A stretch of DNA of 47,134 bases from CAKUFA01 sp963646285 (GCA_963646285.1 CAVIWF010000015.1:1-47134), one strand, 5' to 3'. Numbered from the stretch's first letter, positions 1-7,411 are shown. Notes: generated from the sequence alone by a model not told the origin. Numbers and translations: made by a program.

Positions 1-55
1 GAGTTGAAGGGCTTGCGAGCCCTCCAACGCCACCTAGGGTTTGTTGATGGTCTGA
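1..55 (+). repeat. Dispersed palindromic repeat, copy 1 (cut by window edge)
   Basis: These bases are identical to 28417-28471 and match the end copy at 47063-47134 (opposite strand) with two changes. The copy contains the GTTG-n-AGGGCT/AGCCCT-n-CAAC hairpin and ends in TTGATGGTC. It is cut by the window start. A GC hairpin (60-78) followed by CTTTCTTC lies directly beyond it. Confidence 0.9.
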
Positions 56-59
56 CCCT

Positions 60-86
60 GCCCCATGCGGTAGGGGGCTTTCTTCT
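60..86 (+). terminator. Hairpin beside repeat copy 1, plus strand
   Basis: The arms GCCCC (60-64) and GGGGGC (73-78) form a short GC stem, followed by TTTCTTC. It would end transcription entering the window from the left through the repeat. Confidence 0.5.
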
Positions 87-88
87 GC

Positions 89-122
89 AAAAAAACACAG
101 CAACAGAATTTCTGCCGCTGTG
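89..122 (-). terminator. Terminator of the feo operon
   Basis: On the minus strand the arms CACAGC/GCTGTG, with an inner CAGAA/TTCTG, are followed by seven T. It lies 21 bases past the stop codon of the DtxR-like gene and so ends the feo transcript. Confidence 0.85.
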
Positions 123-142
123 CTTTTGCATTTAGGACATAT

Positions 143-505
143 TCACTTGCCGGAAGAGGCGCTTTCCATGGCCTGCAGGCTTTCTTCCTTCAGGCCGCTC
201 ATGAGCAGGATGGCACCCGCCGCTCCTTCATCCATGGGGAGGCCGAAGTACCGGGCAAAGATCAGGGTCAGCCGTTCCTTCCGAGCTTCCAGCATCTTTG
301 CCGTTTCCTGTCCCAGTTCGGTCAACTCCACCGTTCCATAGGGTTCCTTGGAAATCATGCCCTCGGTGGACAAGGCTTCCAGCAGGCGGTGGACGGAGGG
401 ACGGCTGATGCCAATAAGCCGTGCAATGTCCTTGGAGGCCACCTTTTCACTGAGTTGATTGAGGGCACGGAGCGCCAGCAGGCACCGGATTTGCGCAGCA
501 GTCAT
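143..505 (-). CDS. DtxR/MntR-fold transcriptional regulator of the feo operon
   Basis: A small winged-helix regulator, 120 residues from the chosen start. The helix-turn-helix (ASKDIARLIGISRPSVHRLL) and the wing ending in VELTELGQE match the DtxR/MntR family. The part that normally supplies metal ligands is altered: where DtxR has RHRLLE and HxEA..EH, this protein has RKERL and DEGAAGAILLM, so the canonical His/Glu ligands are missing. It also lacks an SH3-like C-terminal domain. The ATG at 505 is preferred over the one at 526 because AAGGAGTG lies 12 bases upstream of it, whereas the upstream ATG has no ribosome-binding site. As the last gene of the feo operon it is the best candidate to act on the TTAG-N6-CTAA sites. 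The family call is fairly firm; the ligand and target are inference. Confidence 0.75.
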   Translation of the reverse strand: MTAAQIRCLLALRALNQLSEKVASKDIARLIGISRPSVHRLLEALSTEGMISKEPYGTVELTELGQETAKMLEARKERLTLIFARYFGLPMDEGAAGAILLMSGLKEESLQAMESASSGK

Positions 506-589
506 CAACGAGATCCACTCCTTCATGCATCAATATGGGATAAGAAAAGGGAGCGGACGCACCACGCATCCGCCCCCGCAAGGCTTCCG

Positions 590-730
590 TCAATGGCAGC
601 CGGAGCATCCGCCGCAATTGCCGCCGCACTCACCGCAGCCGCCTTTGCCGCTCTTCTTGTCCTTGATCATTTTCCAAATCACCAGACCAACGATGACGAC
701 CAGAACGCCGCCAACAATCCATGTTGCCAT
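590..730 (-). CDS. FeoB-associated Cys-rich membrane protein
   Basis: A 46-residue protein read directly from the minus strand. It has one N-terminal membrane helix (about residues 4-19, WIVGGVLVVIVGLVIW), a basic patch (KMIKDKKSGK), then a glycine/cysteine tail with CGEC, NCGGC and a terminal SGCH. This is the layout of the FeoB-associated Cys-rich family found next to feoB in Firmicutes, thought to help ferrous iron transport, perhaps by binding iron at the inner membrane face. AAGGAGGT precedes the ATG with good spacing. It follows feoB by 28 bases and belongs to the same operon. The iron-handling role is inferred from the family and the position. Confidence 0.85.
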   Translation of the reverse strand: MATWIVGGVLVVIVGLVIWKMIKDKKSGKGGCGECGGNCGGCSGCH

Positions 731-758
731 TTTCGAAAACCTCCTTTTCCTTTCCTAA

Positions 759-3140
759 TCAGGCAGCGCCCTTAACCTTCTGGGTCAGGTGGTTGTCGTC
801 ATAGGGGTTCTTACGGAAGAGCATGTACACCAGGAAGGCCAGCAGCAGGATGGCCACCACGGTACCAACACCGAAGCCGCCGCCTACAAACAGCAGGCCA
901 AGCTGATACACAATCAGGGCAATGGCATAAGCGAACAGGCACTGATAAGCGATAGCACCCAGGGTCCACTTTGCATTGTTCATTTCACGCTTGATAGCAC
1001 CCATAGCAGCGAAGCAAGGTGCGCACAGCAGGTTGAAGATCATGAAGGCGTAAGCAGCCAGCCGTCCGTGTCCGTTGGAGGACTCGTTGAAAGCGTTGGC
1101 CAAGGGGCTCAGCGCTTCAGCCTTTTCTTCATCGGTCATGTCTTCGTCATCCACAACGTCAGCAGCGTCGTCTGCGCCGTACAGCACACCCATAACGCCT
1201 ACGACTTCTTCCTTAGCAACCAGACCCATGACCGTTGCAACGGTAGAAGGCATGTTGCCGAAGCCCAGGGGCTTGAAGATGGTGGACACAGGCGTGCCGA
1301 TTTTGCCCAGGATGGAGTAGTCCATATCGGCCACAGCGCCCCAGGAACCGGGCTCACGCTCTTCTGCCATTTCAGCAGCAAGTTCGGGCTCTTCAGGTTC
1401 TTCCTCGTCCTCTTCCAGGGTGCCGGCTTCGGAACGGGCCTTGTAGTCAGCCAGGGTCTCTTCATACTCAGCCACAGTGGAAGCATACTCGTCACGAGCA
1501 GCAGCCTGCACGTCAGCAGCAGGAGCCCAGCCATAGCTCTTGGTGAACCAGATGATGATGGAGGACAGCAGGATCACGGTGCCAGCGCGCTTTACGAAGC
1601 TGGAACCACGCTCCCACACACTGTGGAGCACGTTCTTTGCGCTGGGAGCATGATAAGCAGGCAGCTCCATAACGAAGGGAGCAGGGTCGCCAGCGAAGAT
1701 CTTGGTCTTCTTCAGGATGATGCCGGAAACGATGATTGCAGCCACGCCGATGAAGTAGGCGGAGGTTGCGACCCATGCGCTGCCGCCGAACACAGCAGCG
1801 GCGATCATGCCGATGATGGGCATCTTTGCACCGCAGGGGATGAAGGTGGTGGTCATGATGGTCATCTTACGGTCACGGTCATTTTCGATGGTACGGGAAG
1901 CCATAACACCGGGAACGCCGCAGCCGGAACCGATCAGCATGGGGATGAAGCTCTTGCCGGACAGGCCGAACTTACGGAAGATACGGTCCATGATGAAGGC
2001 GATACGGGCCATGTAGCCAACGTCTTCCAGGATAGCCAGCAGGAAGAACAGCACCAGCATCTGCGGCACGAAGCCCAGCACGGCACCAACGCCGCCTACG
2101 ATACCGTCAACGATCAGGCCGGTCAGCCAGGAAGCGGTACCAATGCTCTCCAGCCAGGTCTGGATGTTGCCCTGCAGGAATTCGCCTACGAACACATCGT
2201 TGGTCCAGTCGGTAACGATGGTACCGATGGTGGTCACGGAGATGTAGTACACCAGCCACATCACCACAGCGAAGATGGGCAGTGCAGCCCAGCGGTTGGT
2301 TACCACCCGGTCGATCTTATCGGAGGTGGTCAGGGAGCCCTTGGGCTTGCCCTTCTTCACGCAGGAAGAAACCAGCTTGTTGATGTAGGCATAGCGCTGG
2401 TTGGTGATGATGGACTCAGCGTCATCATCCATTTCCTTCTCGCAGCCAGCGATCACCTTTTCGATTTCGCTCTTCACGTTGGCAGGCAGGGACAGCTCCT
2501 CAGCCACCTTTTCGTCACGCTCGAAGAGCTTGATGGCGAACCAGCGCTGCAGGTGCTTTTCGATCTTCACATCCTTGATCAGATCCTCGATGTGCGCAAT
2601 GGCATGCTCAACGCTGCCCTGGAACACATGGGGAGGCTCACGGTGGCCGCCCTTAGCAGCCAGTGCGGCAGCATCTTCAGCAGCCTTGACACTGCCTTCG
2701 CCCTTCAGTGCAGAGGTTTCAACCACTTCGCACTGGAGTGCTTCGCCCAGCTTCTTCATGTCGATCTTGTCACCGTTCTTGCGGGTGATATCGATCATGT
2801 TCAGTGCCATGACCATGGGGATGCCCAGCTCAGCCAGCTGGGTGGTCAGGTACAGGTTACGCTCGATGTTGGTAGCATCAACAATGTTCAGGATAGCGTC
2901 AGGCTTCTCGTTTACCAGATAGCCACGAGCCACCACTTCTTCCAGCGTGTAAGGAGAGAGGCTGTAGATACCGGGCAGGTCCTGGATGATCACATCCCCG
3001 TTGCCCTTCAGCTTGCCTTCCTTCTTTTCTACAGTAACGCCGGGCCAGTTACCAACGTACTGATTCGAACCCGTCAGGGCGTTGAACATGGTAGTTTTAC
3101 CACAGTTCGGGTTGCCTGCCAGGGCAATTTTAATCGCCAT
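759..3140 (-). CDS. feoB: Ferrous iron transporter FeoB
   Basis: Main Fe(II) transporter of the membrane, 793 residues. The N-terminal G domain shows G1 GNPNCGKT (9-16), G3 DLPG (54-57), G4 NMID (114-117) and a SALKGEG-type G5. A helical spacer follows, then two Gate regions; Gate motifs such as GCGVPG and MPIIGM with their helices are visible in the C-terminal half, and the later CAPCFAAMGAI region carries the conserved cysteines. An acidic, charged insert of about 60 residues (roughly 541-600, rich in Glu/Asp) sits between membrane helices before GSWGAVADMDYS. GGGAGG precedes the ATG. It follows feoA by 85 bases and shares the iron-regulated promoter at 3875-3903. Family assignment is secure. 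Confidence 0.97.
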   Translation of the reverse strand: MAIKIALAGNPNCGKTTMFNALTGSNQYVGNWPGVTVEKKEGKLKGNGDVIIQDLPGIYSLSPYTLEEVVARGYLVNEKPDAILNIVDATNIERNLYLTTQLAELGIPMVMALNMIDITRKNGDKIDMKKLGEALQCEVVETSALKGEGSVKAAEDAAALAAKGGHREPPHVFQGSVEHAIAHIEDLIKDVKIEKHLQRWFAIKLFERDEKVAEELSLPANVKSEIEKVIAGCEKEMDDDAESIITNQRYAYINKLVSSCVKKGKPKGSLTTSDKIDRVVTNRWAALPIFAVVMWLVYYISVTTIGTIVTDWTNDVFVGEFLQGNIQTWLESIGTASWLTGLIVDGIVGGVGAVLGFVPQMLVLFFLLAILEDVGYMARIAFIMDRIFRKFGLSGKSFIPMLIGSGCGVPGVMASRTIENDRDRKMTIMTTTFIPCGAKMPIIGMIAAAVFGGSAWVATSAYFIGVAAIIVSGIILKKTKIFAGDPAPFVMELPAYHAPSAKNVLHSVWERGSSFVKRAGTVILLSSIIIWFTKSYGWAPAADVQAAARDEYASTVAEYEETLADYKARSEAGTLEEDEEEPEEPELAAEMAEEREPGSWGAVADMDYSILGKIGTPVSTIFKPLGFGNMPSTVATVMGLVAKEEVVGVMGVLYGADDAADVVDDEDMTDEEKAEALSPLANAFNESSNGHGRLAAYAFMIFNLLCAPCFAAMGAIKREMNNAKWTLGAIAYQCLFAYAIALIVYQLGLLFVGGGFGVGTVVAILLLAFLVYMLFRKNPYDDNHLTQKVKGAA

Positions 3141-3225
3141 GTGGAATCCTCCCTTAATTTGTCCAAATTATTGGGGCACGGGATTGTGCCTCTGAAAAAG
3201 CAGCGAAAGGAAATCCTCCCCTTGC

Positions 3226-3447
3226 TTATTCAACCTCGATCATTTCAGCGTCGCCCTTGCGCACGCTCAGCTCATAGCCGCGCACGGTGAGCTCCATGGG
3301 GTCGCCCAGCGGTGCAACCTTGCGCACGTAAACTTCCGTGCCCTTGGTCAGCCCCATGTCCATGATCCGACGCTTCAGCGCACCTTCACCGTGGAGCTTT
3401 ACGATCGTTGCAGTTTCACCGACCTTAACGTCTCTGAGATTCTTCAT
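3226..3447 (-). CDS. feoA: FeoA family protein (first copy)
   Basis: A 73-residue SH3-like cytoplasmic protein needed for FeoB function. It shows the family pattern: GETATIVKL near the N-terminus, then RRIMDMGLTKGTEV, and a final VRKGDAEMIEVE strand. This copy is closest to feoB and is the more typical of the two. A leader of about 140 bases separates it from the other feoA. The role, modulating or supporting FeoB, is from family knowledge. Confidence 0.93.
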   Translation of the reverse strand: MKNLRDVKVGETATIVKLHGEGALKRRIMDMGLTKGTEVYVRKVAPLGDPMELTVRGYELSVRKGDAEMIEVE

Positions 3448-3585
3448 GCAACTTGCCTCCCTTTTCTGTATTTCCCGACGATTCAGGGTTCCTAAGATCC
3501 ATTAGCTGCCTGCCCGTGAATCACACGGGAGCGGCCAGCAAAGGCCGACAAGCAGCGAAGGACGCAGCACAGTCTTCGCCTTGAC

Positions 3586-3798
3586 TCAGACCATGATGCG
3601 CATGGCCATGGTCTTATCCAGAGCAATGCGGCTGTCCTTCACGGACAGAATCATGTTACCGCCCATCTCGCTGACGACCTGAACCGTTTCGCCGACGACG
3701 AAACCCAGCTCAGCCAGGTGCTGGCGCACCTCATCACGTCCGGTGATCTTCTGGATGGTACCTGCATCACCCACATTTGCCATTCCCAACGGCATCAT
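3586..3798 (-). CDS. feoA: FeoA family protein (second copy, promoter-proximal)
   Basis: A 70-residue FeoA-like SH3 protein. It has the GDAGTIQKITG strand, LAELGFVVGETVQVV in place of the usual MGL..G..v, and ends in ALDKTMAMRIMV. It is the first gene of the feo operon, directly behind the operator-rich promoter at 3818-3956. Two divergent FeoA proteins in one operon are common in Clostridia. They may pair with each other or act on FeoB separately; the sequence does not tell which. Confidence 0.9.
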   Translation of the reverse strand: MMPLGMANVGDAGTIQKITGRDEVRQHLAELGFVVGETVQVVSEMGGNMILSVKDSRIALDKTMAMRIMV

Positions 3799-3817
3799 TA
3801 GCGTCCTCCTCTCTCGA

Positions 3818-3956
3818 TTAGCACGTGCTAACCTTTGACCCGAGAAAATGGTTAGAATTTTCTAACCGCCGGAGAGTTTAGCATCTCTAACCTTATTTGT
3901 CAACCCTAATTCCAGAAAAAGTTTTGCCCCGCAAAAAGATGGTTAGAATTGCCTAA
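3818..3956 (-). promoter_or_regulatory. Array of four TTAG-N6-CTAA operators at the feo promoter
   Basis: Three exact TTAG-N6-CTAA sites are at 3818-3831 (core CACGTG), 3852-3865 and 3943-3956. A fourth with a 5-base spacer (3878-3890) overlaps the -10 element of the feo promoter. The sites flank the promoter on both sides. The half-sites resemble those of the DtxR/IdeR iron box. Binding by the DtxR-like protein at 143-505 is inferred. Confidence 0.75.
3875..3903 (-). promoter_or_regulatory. Promoter of the feo operon
   Basis: On the minus strand TTGACA (3898-3903), a 17-base spacer and TAAACT (3875-3880). An operator-like inverted repeat covers the -10 and part of the spacer, so binding there should block polymerase. 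Confidence 0.8.
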
Positions 3957-3964
3957 TTAGCAAA

Positions 3965-3999
3965 GGCTCACTCTCGTGCAATCTGCCTGAAAGTGAGCC
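3965..3999 (-). terminator. Hairpin after the flavodoxin gene
   Basis: The 8-bp arms GGCTCACT (3965-3972) and AGTGAGCC (3992-3999) form a stem just after the flavodoxin stop codon. Only three T follow on the minus strand, so termination may be partial. Confidence 0.5.
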
Positions 4000-4009
4000 C
4001 TGCAATCTG

Positions 4010-4420
4010 TTAGGCGTTCTTCAATGCTTCACCCAATGCACGGCACTGATTCAGCACATCATCATCAGGGTCATCCTGGCAGGTAACGCTTTCTGCCGCC
4101 AGTTCAATACCTGCTGCACGGCAATCGTCTTCCCAGGTGCGCATCCATTCCCCGTCGCCCCAGCCGAAGGAGCCGAACAGCACAGCCTTCTTGCCCTTCA
4201 GTGCGCCCTTGCAGGCATCGAACATGGGCTGGAACTCGCTTTCCTCCAGCACCTCGCTGCCCATGGCAGGGCAGCCCATAGCCACCTTGTCCACTGCTGC
4301 CGCCTTGGCAGGGGTGAATTCATCTGCGGTGTACAGGGCTGCACCTGCGCCCTCTGCCACAGCCTTGGCCATGGCTTCTGTGTGACCCGTTCCGCTCCAA
4401 TATACAACAGCCAATTCCAT
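4010..4420 (-). CDS. Short-chain flavodoxin
   Basis: A 136-residue FMN electron carrier. The phosphate-binding loop SGTGHTEAMA follows the first strand (VVYWSGTGHTEAMA). The middle strand and loop (VLFGSFGWGDGEWMRTWED) and the C-terminal helix are typical of short-chain flavodoxins; the 50s loop reads GCPAMGSEVLEE. Flavodoxins replace ferredoxins when iron is scarce, which fits its position behind iron-type operators and beside feo. It follows the DUF3793 gene by 69 bases, in the same direction. Its redox partner is unknown. Confidence 0.95.
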   Translation of the reverse strand: MELAVVYWSGTGHTEAMAKAVAEGAGAALYTADEFTPAKAAAVDKVAMGCPAMGSEVLEESEFQPMFDACKGALKGKKAVLFGSFGWGDGEWMRTWEDDCRAAGIELAAESVTCQDDPDDDVLNQCRALGEALKNA

Positions 4421-4489
4421 GTTTCATCGCTCCTTCTGTTTCATTCTCTATGCAGCAAGCACCCATGCAATGAGTGCTGCCATAACAGC

Positions 4490-5041
4490 TCAGGCTGCTA
4501 CGGTCAATCGTTCCACGCTCCAGCCATTTTGGTAGAGCCGTGTGTACACCCTCCGGCAATGATCGAACTTGTCGAAGGTTTTCTGTGCCTGGCAGGCATT
4601 GTGATACACCTTCCAACACCCGCACAGGACACAATTCCGGCCGCCCTGGTCAATGAAGGAGGTTACATCCTCCAAGGGATAGCCAAGGAAAATGCCAATC
4701 TCATGAGGAAACCCATCGGACTGGTTCAACCGCTTGCGCAGTGTGCCCACAGCCGTGCCCAGGGAGTTGTACCTGTACCCTTCCTTCATCAGAAAGGACT
4801 GAATCAAGGGACAGGACAGCAGCTTCTTCAGTGCTTGGGGGCGGTACAGATAAATCAGGGCATGACCGTCCTTTTTCTTCAGCACGGTGATGGATACGCC
4901 CTTCATTGCAAGCATTTTCGTCAGGCGCATTCTTTCCTCTTCAAAGGCGGCATCATCGGAAACAGCTGTCTGAATCAGGTTGCCCACCTTCAGGCTGGCC
5001 AATGTGGGGGCACCGTGCTCAATCAGCAGCTGTTCCAGCAT
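4490..5041 (-). CDS. DUF3793 family protein
   Basis: A 183-residue protein with the DUF3793 layout: an N-terminal LxxxxxPTLA segment, a central LIYLYRPQAL strand, then HEIGIFLGYPLEDV.SFI and CWKVYHNACQAQKTFDKFDHC, the most characteristic part. The conserved Cys/His residues cluster in the C-terminal third (CVLCGCWKVYHNAC). The family has no known function. It is often found with flavodoxin and ferrous iron genes in Clostridia, as here, so a role in iron limitation is a reasonable inference. AAAGGAGTG precedes the ATG. It is the first gene of its operon, behind a long structured leader. Confidence 0.85.
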   Translation of the reverse strand: MLEQLLIEHGAPTLASLKVGNLIQTAVSDDAAFEEERMRLTKMLAMKGVSITVLKKKDGHALIYLYRPQALKKLLSCPLIQSFLMKEGYRYNSLGTAVGTLRKRLNQSDGFPHEIGIFLGYPLEDVTSFIDQGGRNCVLCGCWKVYHNACQAQKTFDKFDHCRRVYTRLYQNGWSVERLTVAA

Positions 5042-5059
5042 GGAAGATCACTCCTTTGG

Positions 5060-5073
5060 TTAAGCATGACTAA
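5060..5073 (-). promoter_or_regulatory. Second operator-like site of the DUF3793/flavodoxin unit
   Basis: The + strand reads TTAA-GCATGA-CTAA, one base off TTAG-N6-CTAA, within GTTAAGCATGACTAAC. It lies about 20 bases before the DUF3793 start, next to the ribosome-binding site. Confidence 0.45.
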
Positions 5074-5080
5074 CTATTGC

Positions 5081-5160
5081 GGGCAGAAAAGCGCACGGGC
5101 CGCGCAACCCGTGCGCTTCCGGCTGCGTGGGGAGGTAGGAACCCACGCCTGCCCGGAGGA
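5081..5160 (-). ncRNA. Structured leader RNA (three-helix) before the DUF3793 gene
   Basis: On the minus strand GGGCAG closes with CTGCCC around two strong hairpins: GCGTGGG/CCCACGC and GCGCACGGG/CCCGTGCGC, the second followed by TTTT. Together they form a three-way junction in the leader between operator and start codon. I do not recognise it as a known riboswitch. It could be a metal or cofactor sensor, an attenuator or a stability element. The pairing is visible; the function is not. Confidence 0.5.
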
Positions 5161-5173
5161 ACATCATGGTACG

Positions 5174-5187
5174 TTAGTTTCAACTAA
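5174..5187 (-). promoter_or_regulatory. TTAG-N6-CTAA operator of the DUF3793/flavodoxin unit
   Basis: An exact TTAG-TTTCAA-CTAA site inside GTTAGTTTCAACTAAC. It starts about 10 bases downstream of the -10 element, over the likely transcription start. It is the same motif as at the feo promoter, so both units probably answer to one regulator. Confidence 0.75.
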
Positions 5188-5196
5188 CGCATGAAT

Positions 5197-5225
5197 AAGA
5201 TAGCATAGATCCATGTATGTGTCAA
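5197..5225 (-). promoter_or_regulatory. Promoter of the DUF3793/flavodoxin unit
   Basis: On the minus strand TTGACA (5220-5225), 17 bases, TATCTT (5197-5202). The gene-free stretch 5042-5459 is accounted for by this promoter, its operators, the structured leader and the divergent ftsH promoter. Confidence 0.75.
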
Positions 5226-5339
5226 GCAATTTTTCACAACAAAGCAAAAAAAGATGAATGTCTTCTGCCGATTGCACCGTTTCATCCGAAAAAGTTTCGG
5301 AATCCCAGATTTTTTCATGCTTTGTTCATCTTCGCTTCA

Positions 5340-5368
5340 TTGAAAGGGCGCACAATTTGTGATAGTAT
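5340..5368 (+). promoter_or_regulatory. Promoter of ftsH
   Basis: TTGAAA (5340-5345), 17-base spacer, TAGTAT (5363-5368). It is followed by a leader of about 85 bases and a GGAGAGGTG ribosome-binding site. Confidence 0.6.
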
Positions 5369-5459
5369 AAGGAACAGAGGCGGTGGTGTCACCGAGCATG
5401 TCCCCTGTACAAGGTCGATGATAGCATCCCCTTTGGGAAAAAGGAGAGGTGAAACACGT

Positions 5460-7328
5460 ATGAATGAAGTGAAGCCCCCAAAGAAACCAATCATATTCTA
5501 CTACCTGATTGTCATTGCGGTGATTCTGCTGTTCAATATGCTGATCATGCCCACGATTTCCAATCAGCGGGTAACGGAAGTCTCGTATGATGTGTTCATC
5601 AAGATGACCGAAAGCAAGCAAATCGGACAGGTGCAGGTGGAGGATAACCAGATTCTCTTCACCAACAAGGACAATTCCCAGATTTTCAAGACCGGCCGCA
5701 TGGAAGATGCAGGCCTGACCGAGCGGCTGTATAACTGTGGTGCCTCCTTCGGTACGGTGATTACCGAGCAGGTATCCCCCATTATCACCGTGCTGCTCAG
5801 TTACGTCATCCCCATTGCACTCTTCGCCCTCTTGGGCAACTGGCTGACCAAGAAGATGATGAACAAGATGGGCGGCGGCTCCAGCTCCATGATGTTCGGC
5901 ATGGGCAAGAGCAACGCCAAGGTGTATGTGAAGTCCTCCGATGGCATCAAGTTTACCGACGTAGCCGGCGAAGATGAAGCCAAGGAAAACCTGAAGGAAA
6001 TTGTGGACTACCTGCACAATCCCAACAAGTACAAGGACATTGGTGCTTCCATGCCCAAGGGCGTGCTGCTTGTAGGCCCTCCCGGCACAGGCAAGACCAT
6101 GCTGGCCAAGGCTGTTGCCGGTGAGGCCAACGTGCCCTTCTTCTCCATGAGCGGCTCCGAGTTTGTTGAAATGTTCGTGGGCATGGGTGCCAGCAAGGTT
6201 CGTGACCTGTTCAAGCAGGCCAAGGAAAAGGCTCCCTGCATTGTGTTCATTGACGAAATTGATGCCATCGGTAAAAAGCGTGAAGGCGGCAACCTGGGCG
6301 GCAATGATGAACGTGAACAGACCCTGAACCAGCTGCTGACGGAAATGGACGGCTTCGAAGGCAACAACGGCGTCATCATTCTGGCAGCAACCAACCGTCC
6401 CGAATCCCTAGACCCGGCACTGACCCGTCCCGGCCGTTTTGACCGCCGGGTGCCTGTTGAACTGCCCGACCTGAAGGGTCGAGAGGAGATTCTCCGGGTG
6501 CATGCCAAGAAGATCAAGCTTGCCAACAATGTGGACTTCACCCGTATTGCCCGCATGGCTTCCGGCGCTTCCGGCGCAGAGCTGGCCAACATCATCAACG
6601 AAGCTGCCCTCCGTGCCGTGCGTGACGGACGCAGCGAAGCCAACCAGGCTGACCTGGAAGAATCCATTGAAGTGGTCATTGCAGGCTACCAGAAGAAGAA
6701 CGCCATCCTGACGGACAAGGAAAAGCTGATCGTCAGCTACCATGAGGTAGGTCATGCCTTGGTGGCCGCACTGCAGAGCCATTCCGCCCCTGTGCAGAAG
6801 ATCACCATTATCCCCCGCACATCTGGCGCCCTTGGCTACACCATGCAGGTGGATGAGGGCAATCACTACCTTATGTCCAAGGAAGAAATCGTCAACAAGA
6901 TCGCTACCCTGACCGGCGGACGTGCGGCAGAAGAGCTGATCTTCAATTCCGTGACCACTGGTGCATCCAATGATATTGAGCAGGCCACCAAGCTGGCACG
7001 TGCCATGATCACCCGCTACGGCATGGACGATGACTTCGACATGGTTGCCTTGGAGACGGTCACCAACCAGTACCTGGGCGGCGATGCTTCCCTTGCCTGC
7101 TCCATGGAGACCCAAACCATGATCGACAAGCAGGTGGTCACCTTGGTGAAGGAACAGCATCAGAAGGCGCTGGATCTGCTCCGTGCCAACCGCTCCATGC
7201 TGGACGCACTGGCCAAGCACCTGTATGAGAAAGAAACCATCACCGGCGACGAGTTCATGGAAATCATGAACCATCCCGAGAAGATCCTGCCCCAAGCTCA
7301 GGAAACCACGGCAGAAGCGGCAAACTAA
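5460..7328 (+). CDS. ftsH: ATP-dependent zinc metalloprotease FtsH
   Basis: A membrane-bound AAA+ protease that degrades misassembled membrane proteins and short-lived regulators; 622 residues. Two membrane helices (about 11-31 and 110-127) frame a short extracytoplasmic domain. The AAA domain has Walker A GPPGTGKT (206-213), Walker B VFIDEIDAIG and the second region of homology ending in RPGRFDRR. The zinc site is HEVGH (428-432), with the usual third ligand region TTGASNDIEQAT. The frame is open further upstream, but the ATG at 5460 is preferred: it has AGGAGAGGTG in front, begins MNEVKPPKKP directly before the first helix, and lies behind the promoter at 5340-5368. A terminator follows. 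Confidence 0.97.
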   Translation: MNEVKPPKKPIIFYYLIVIAVILLFNMLIMPTISNQRVTEVSYDVFIKMTESKQIGQVQVEDNQILFTNKDNSQIFKTGRMEDAGLTERLYNCGASFGTVITEQVSPIITVLLSYVIPIALFALLGNWLTKKMMNKMGGGSSSMMFGMGKSNAKVYVKSSDGIKFTDVAGEDEAKENLKEIVDYLHNPNKYKDIGASMPKGVLLVGPPGTGKTMLAKAVAGEANVPFFSMSGSEFVEMFVGMGASKVRDLFKQAKEKAPCIVFIDEIDAIGKKREGGNLGGNDEREQTLNQLLTEMDGFEGNNGVIILAATNRPESLDPALTRPGRFDRRVPVELPDLKGREEILRVHAKKIKLANNVDFTRIARMASGASGAELANIINEAALRAVRDGRSEANQADLEESIEVVIAGYQKKNAILTDKEKLIVSYHEVGHALVAALQSHSAPVQKITIIPRTSGALGYTMQVDEGNHYLMSKEEIVNKIATLTGGRAAEELIFNSVTTGASNDIEQATKLARAMITRYGMDDDFDMVALETVTNQYLGGDASLACSMETQTMIDKQVVTLVKEQHQKALDLLRANRSMLDALAKHLYEKETITGDEFMEIMNHPEKILPQAQETTAEAAN

Positions 7329-7329
7329 C

Positions 7330-7374
7330 GGATATAAGACAGGCGGGGCGAAAGCTTCGCCTTGTCTTTTATCC
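7330..7374 (+). terminator. Terminator of ftsH
   Basis: A long imperfect stem pairs GGATATAAGACA...GGCGAA with TTCGCC..TGTCTTTTATCC. The T-rich 3' arm is duplicated in tandem just downstream (7362-7403). Confidence 0.7.
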
Positions 7375-7403
7375 AAATATTCTTGTCTTTTATCCAAATA
7401 TTC
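7362..7403 (+). repeat. 21-bp tandem duplication of the terminator arm
   Basis: Two exact 21-base units, 7362-7382 and 7383-7403, each beginning TTGTCTTTTATCC. The first includes the 3' arm of the ftsH terminator. It is probably a local slippage duplication. Confidence 0.9.
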
Positions 7404-7411
7404 TGATAGCA

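Noticed and set aside
789..3290. An 833-codon open frame on the plus strand, opposite feoB.
   Set aside because: It is the mirror of feoB, caused by GC-biased codon use. It has no ribosome-binding site or domain pattern, and feoB is certain.
5091..5115. The 9-bp stem GCGCACGGG/CCCGTGCGC taken as a simple terminator of the flavodoxin operon.
   Set aside because: It lies upstream of the first gene and inside a larger paired structure, so it is reported as a leader element, not as a terminator of the unit.
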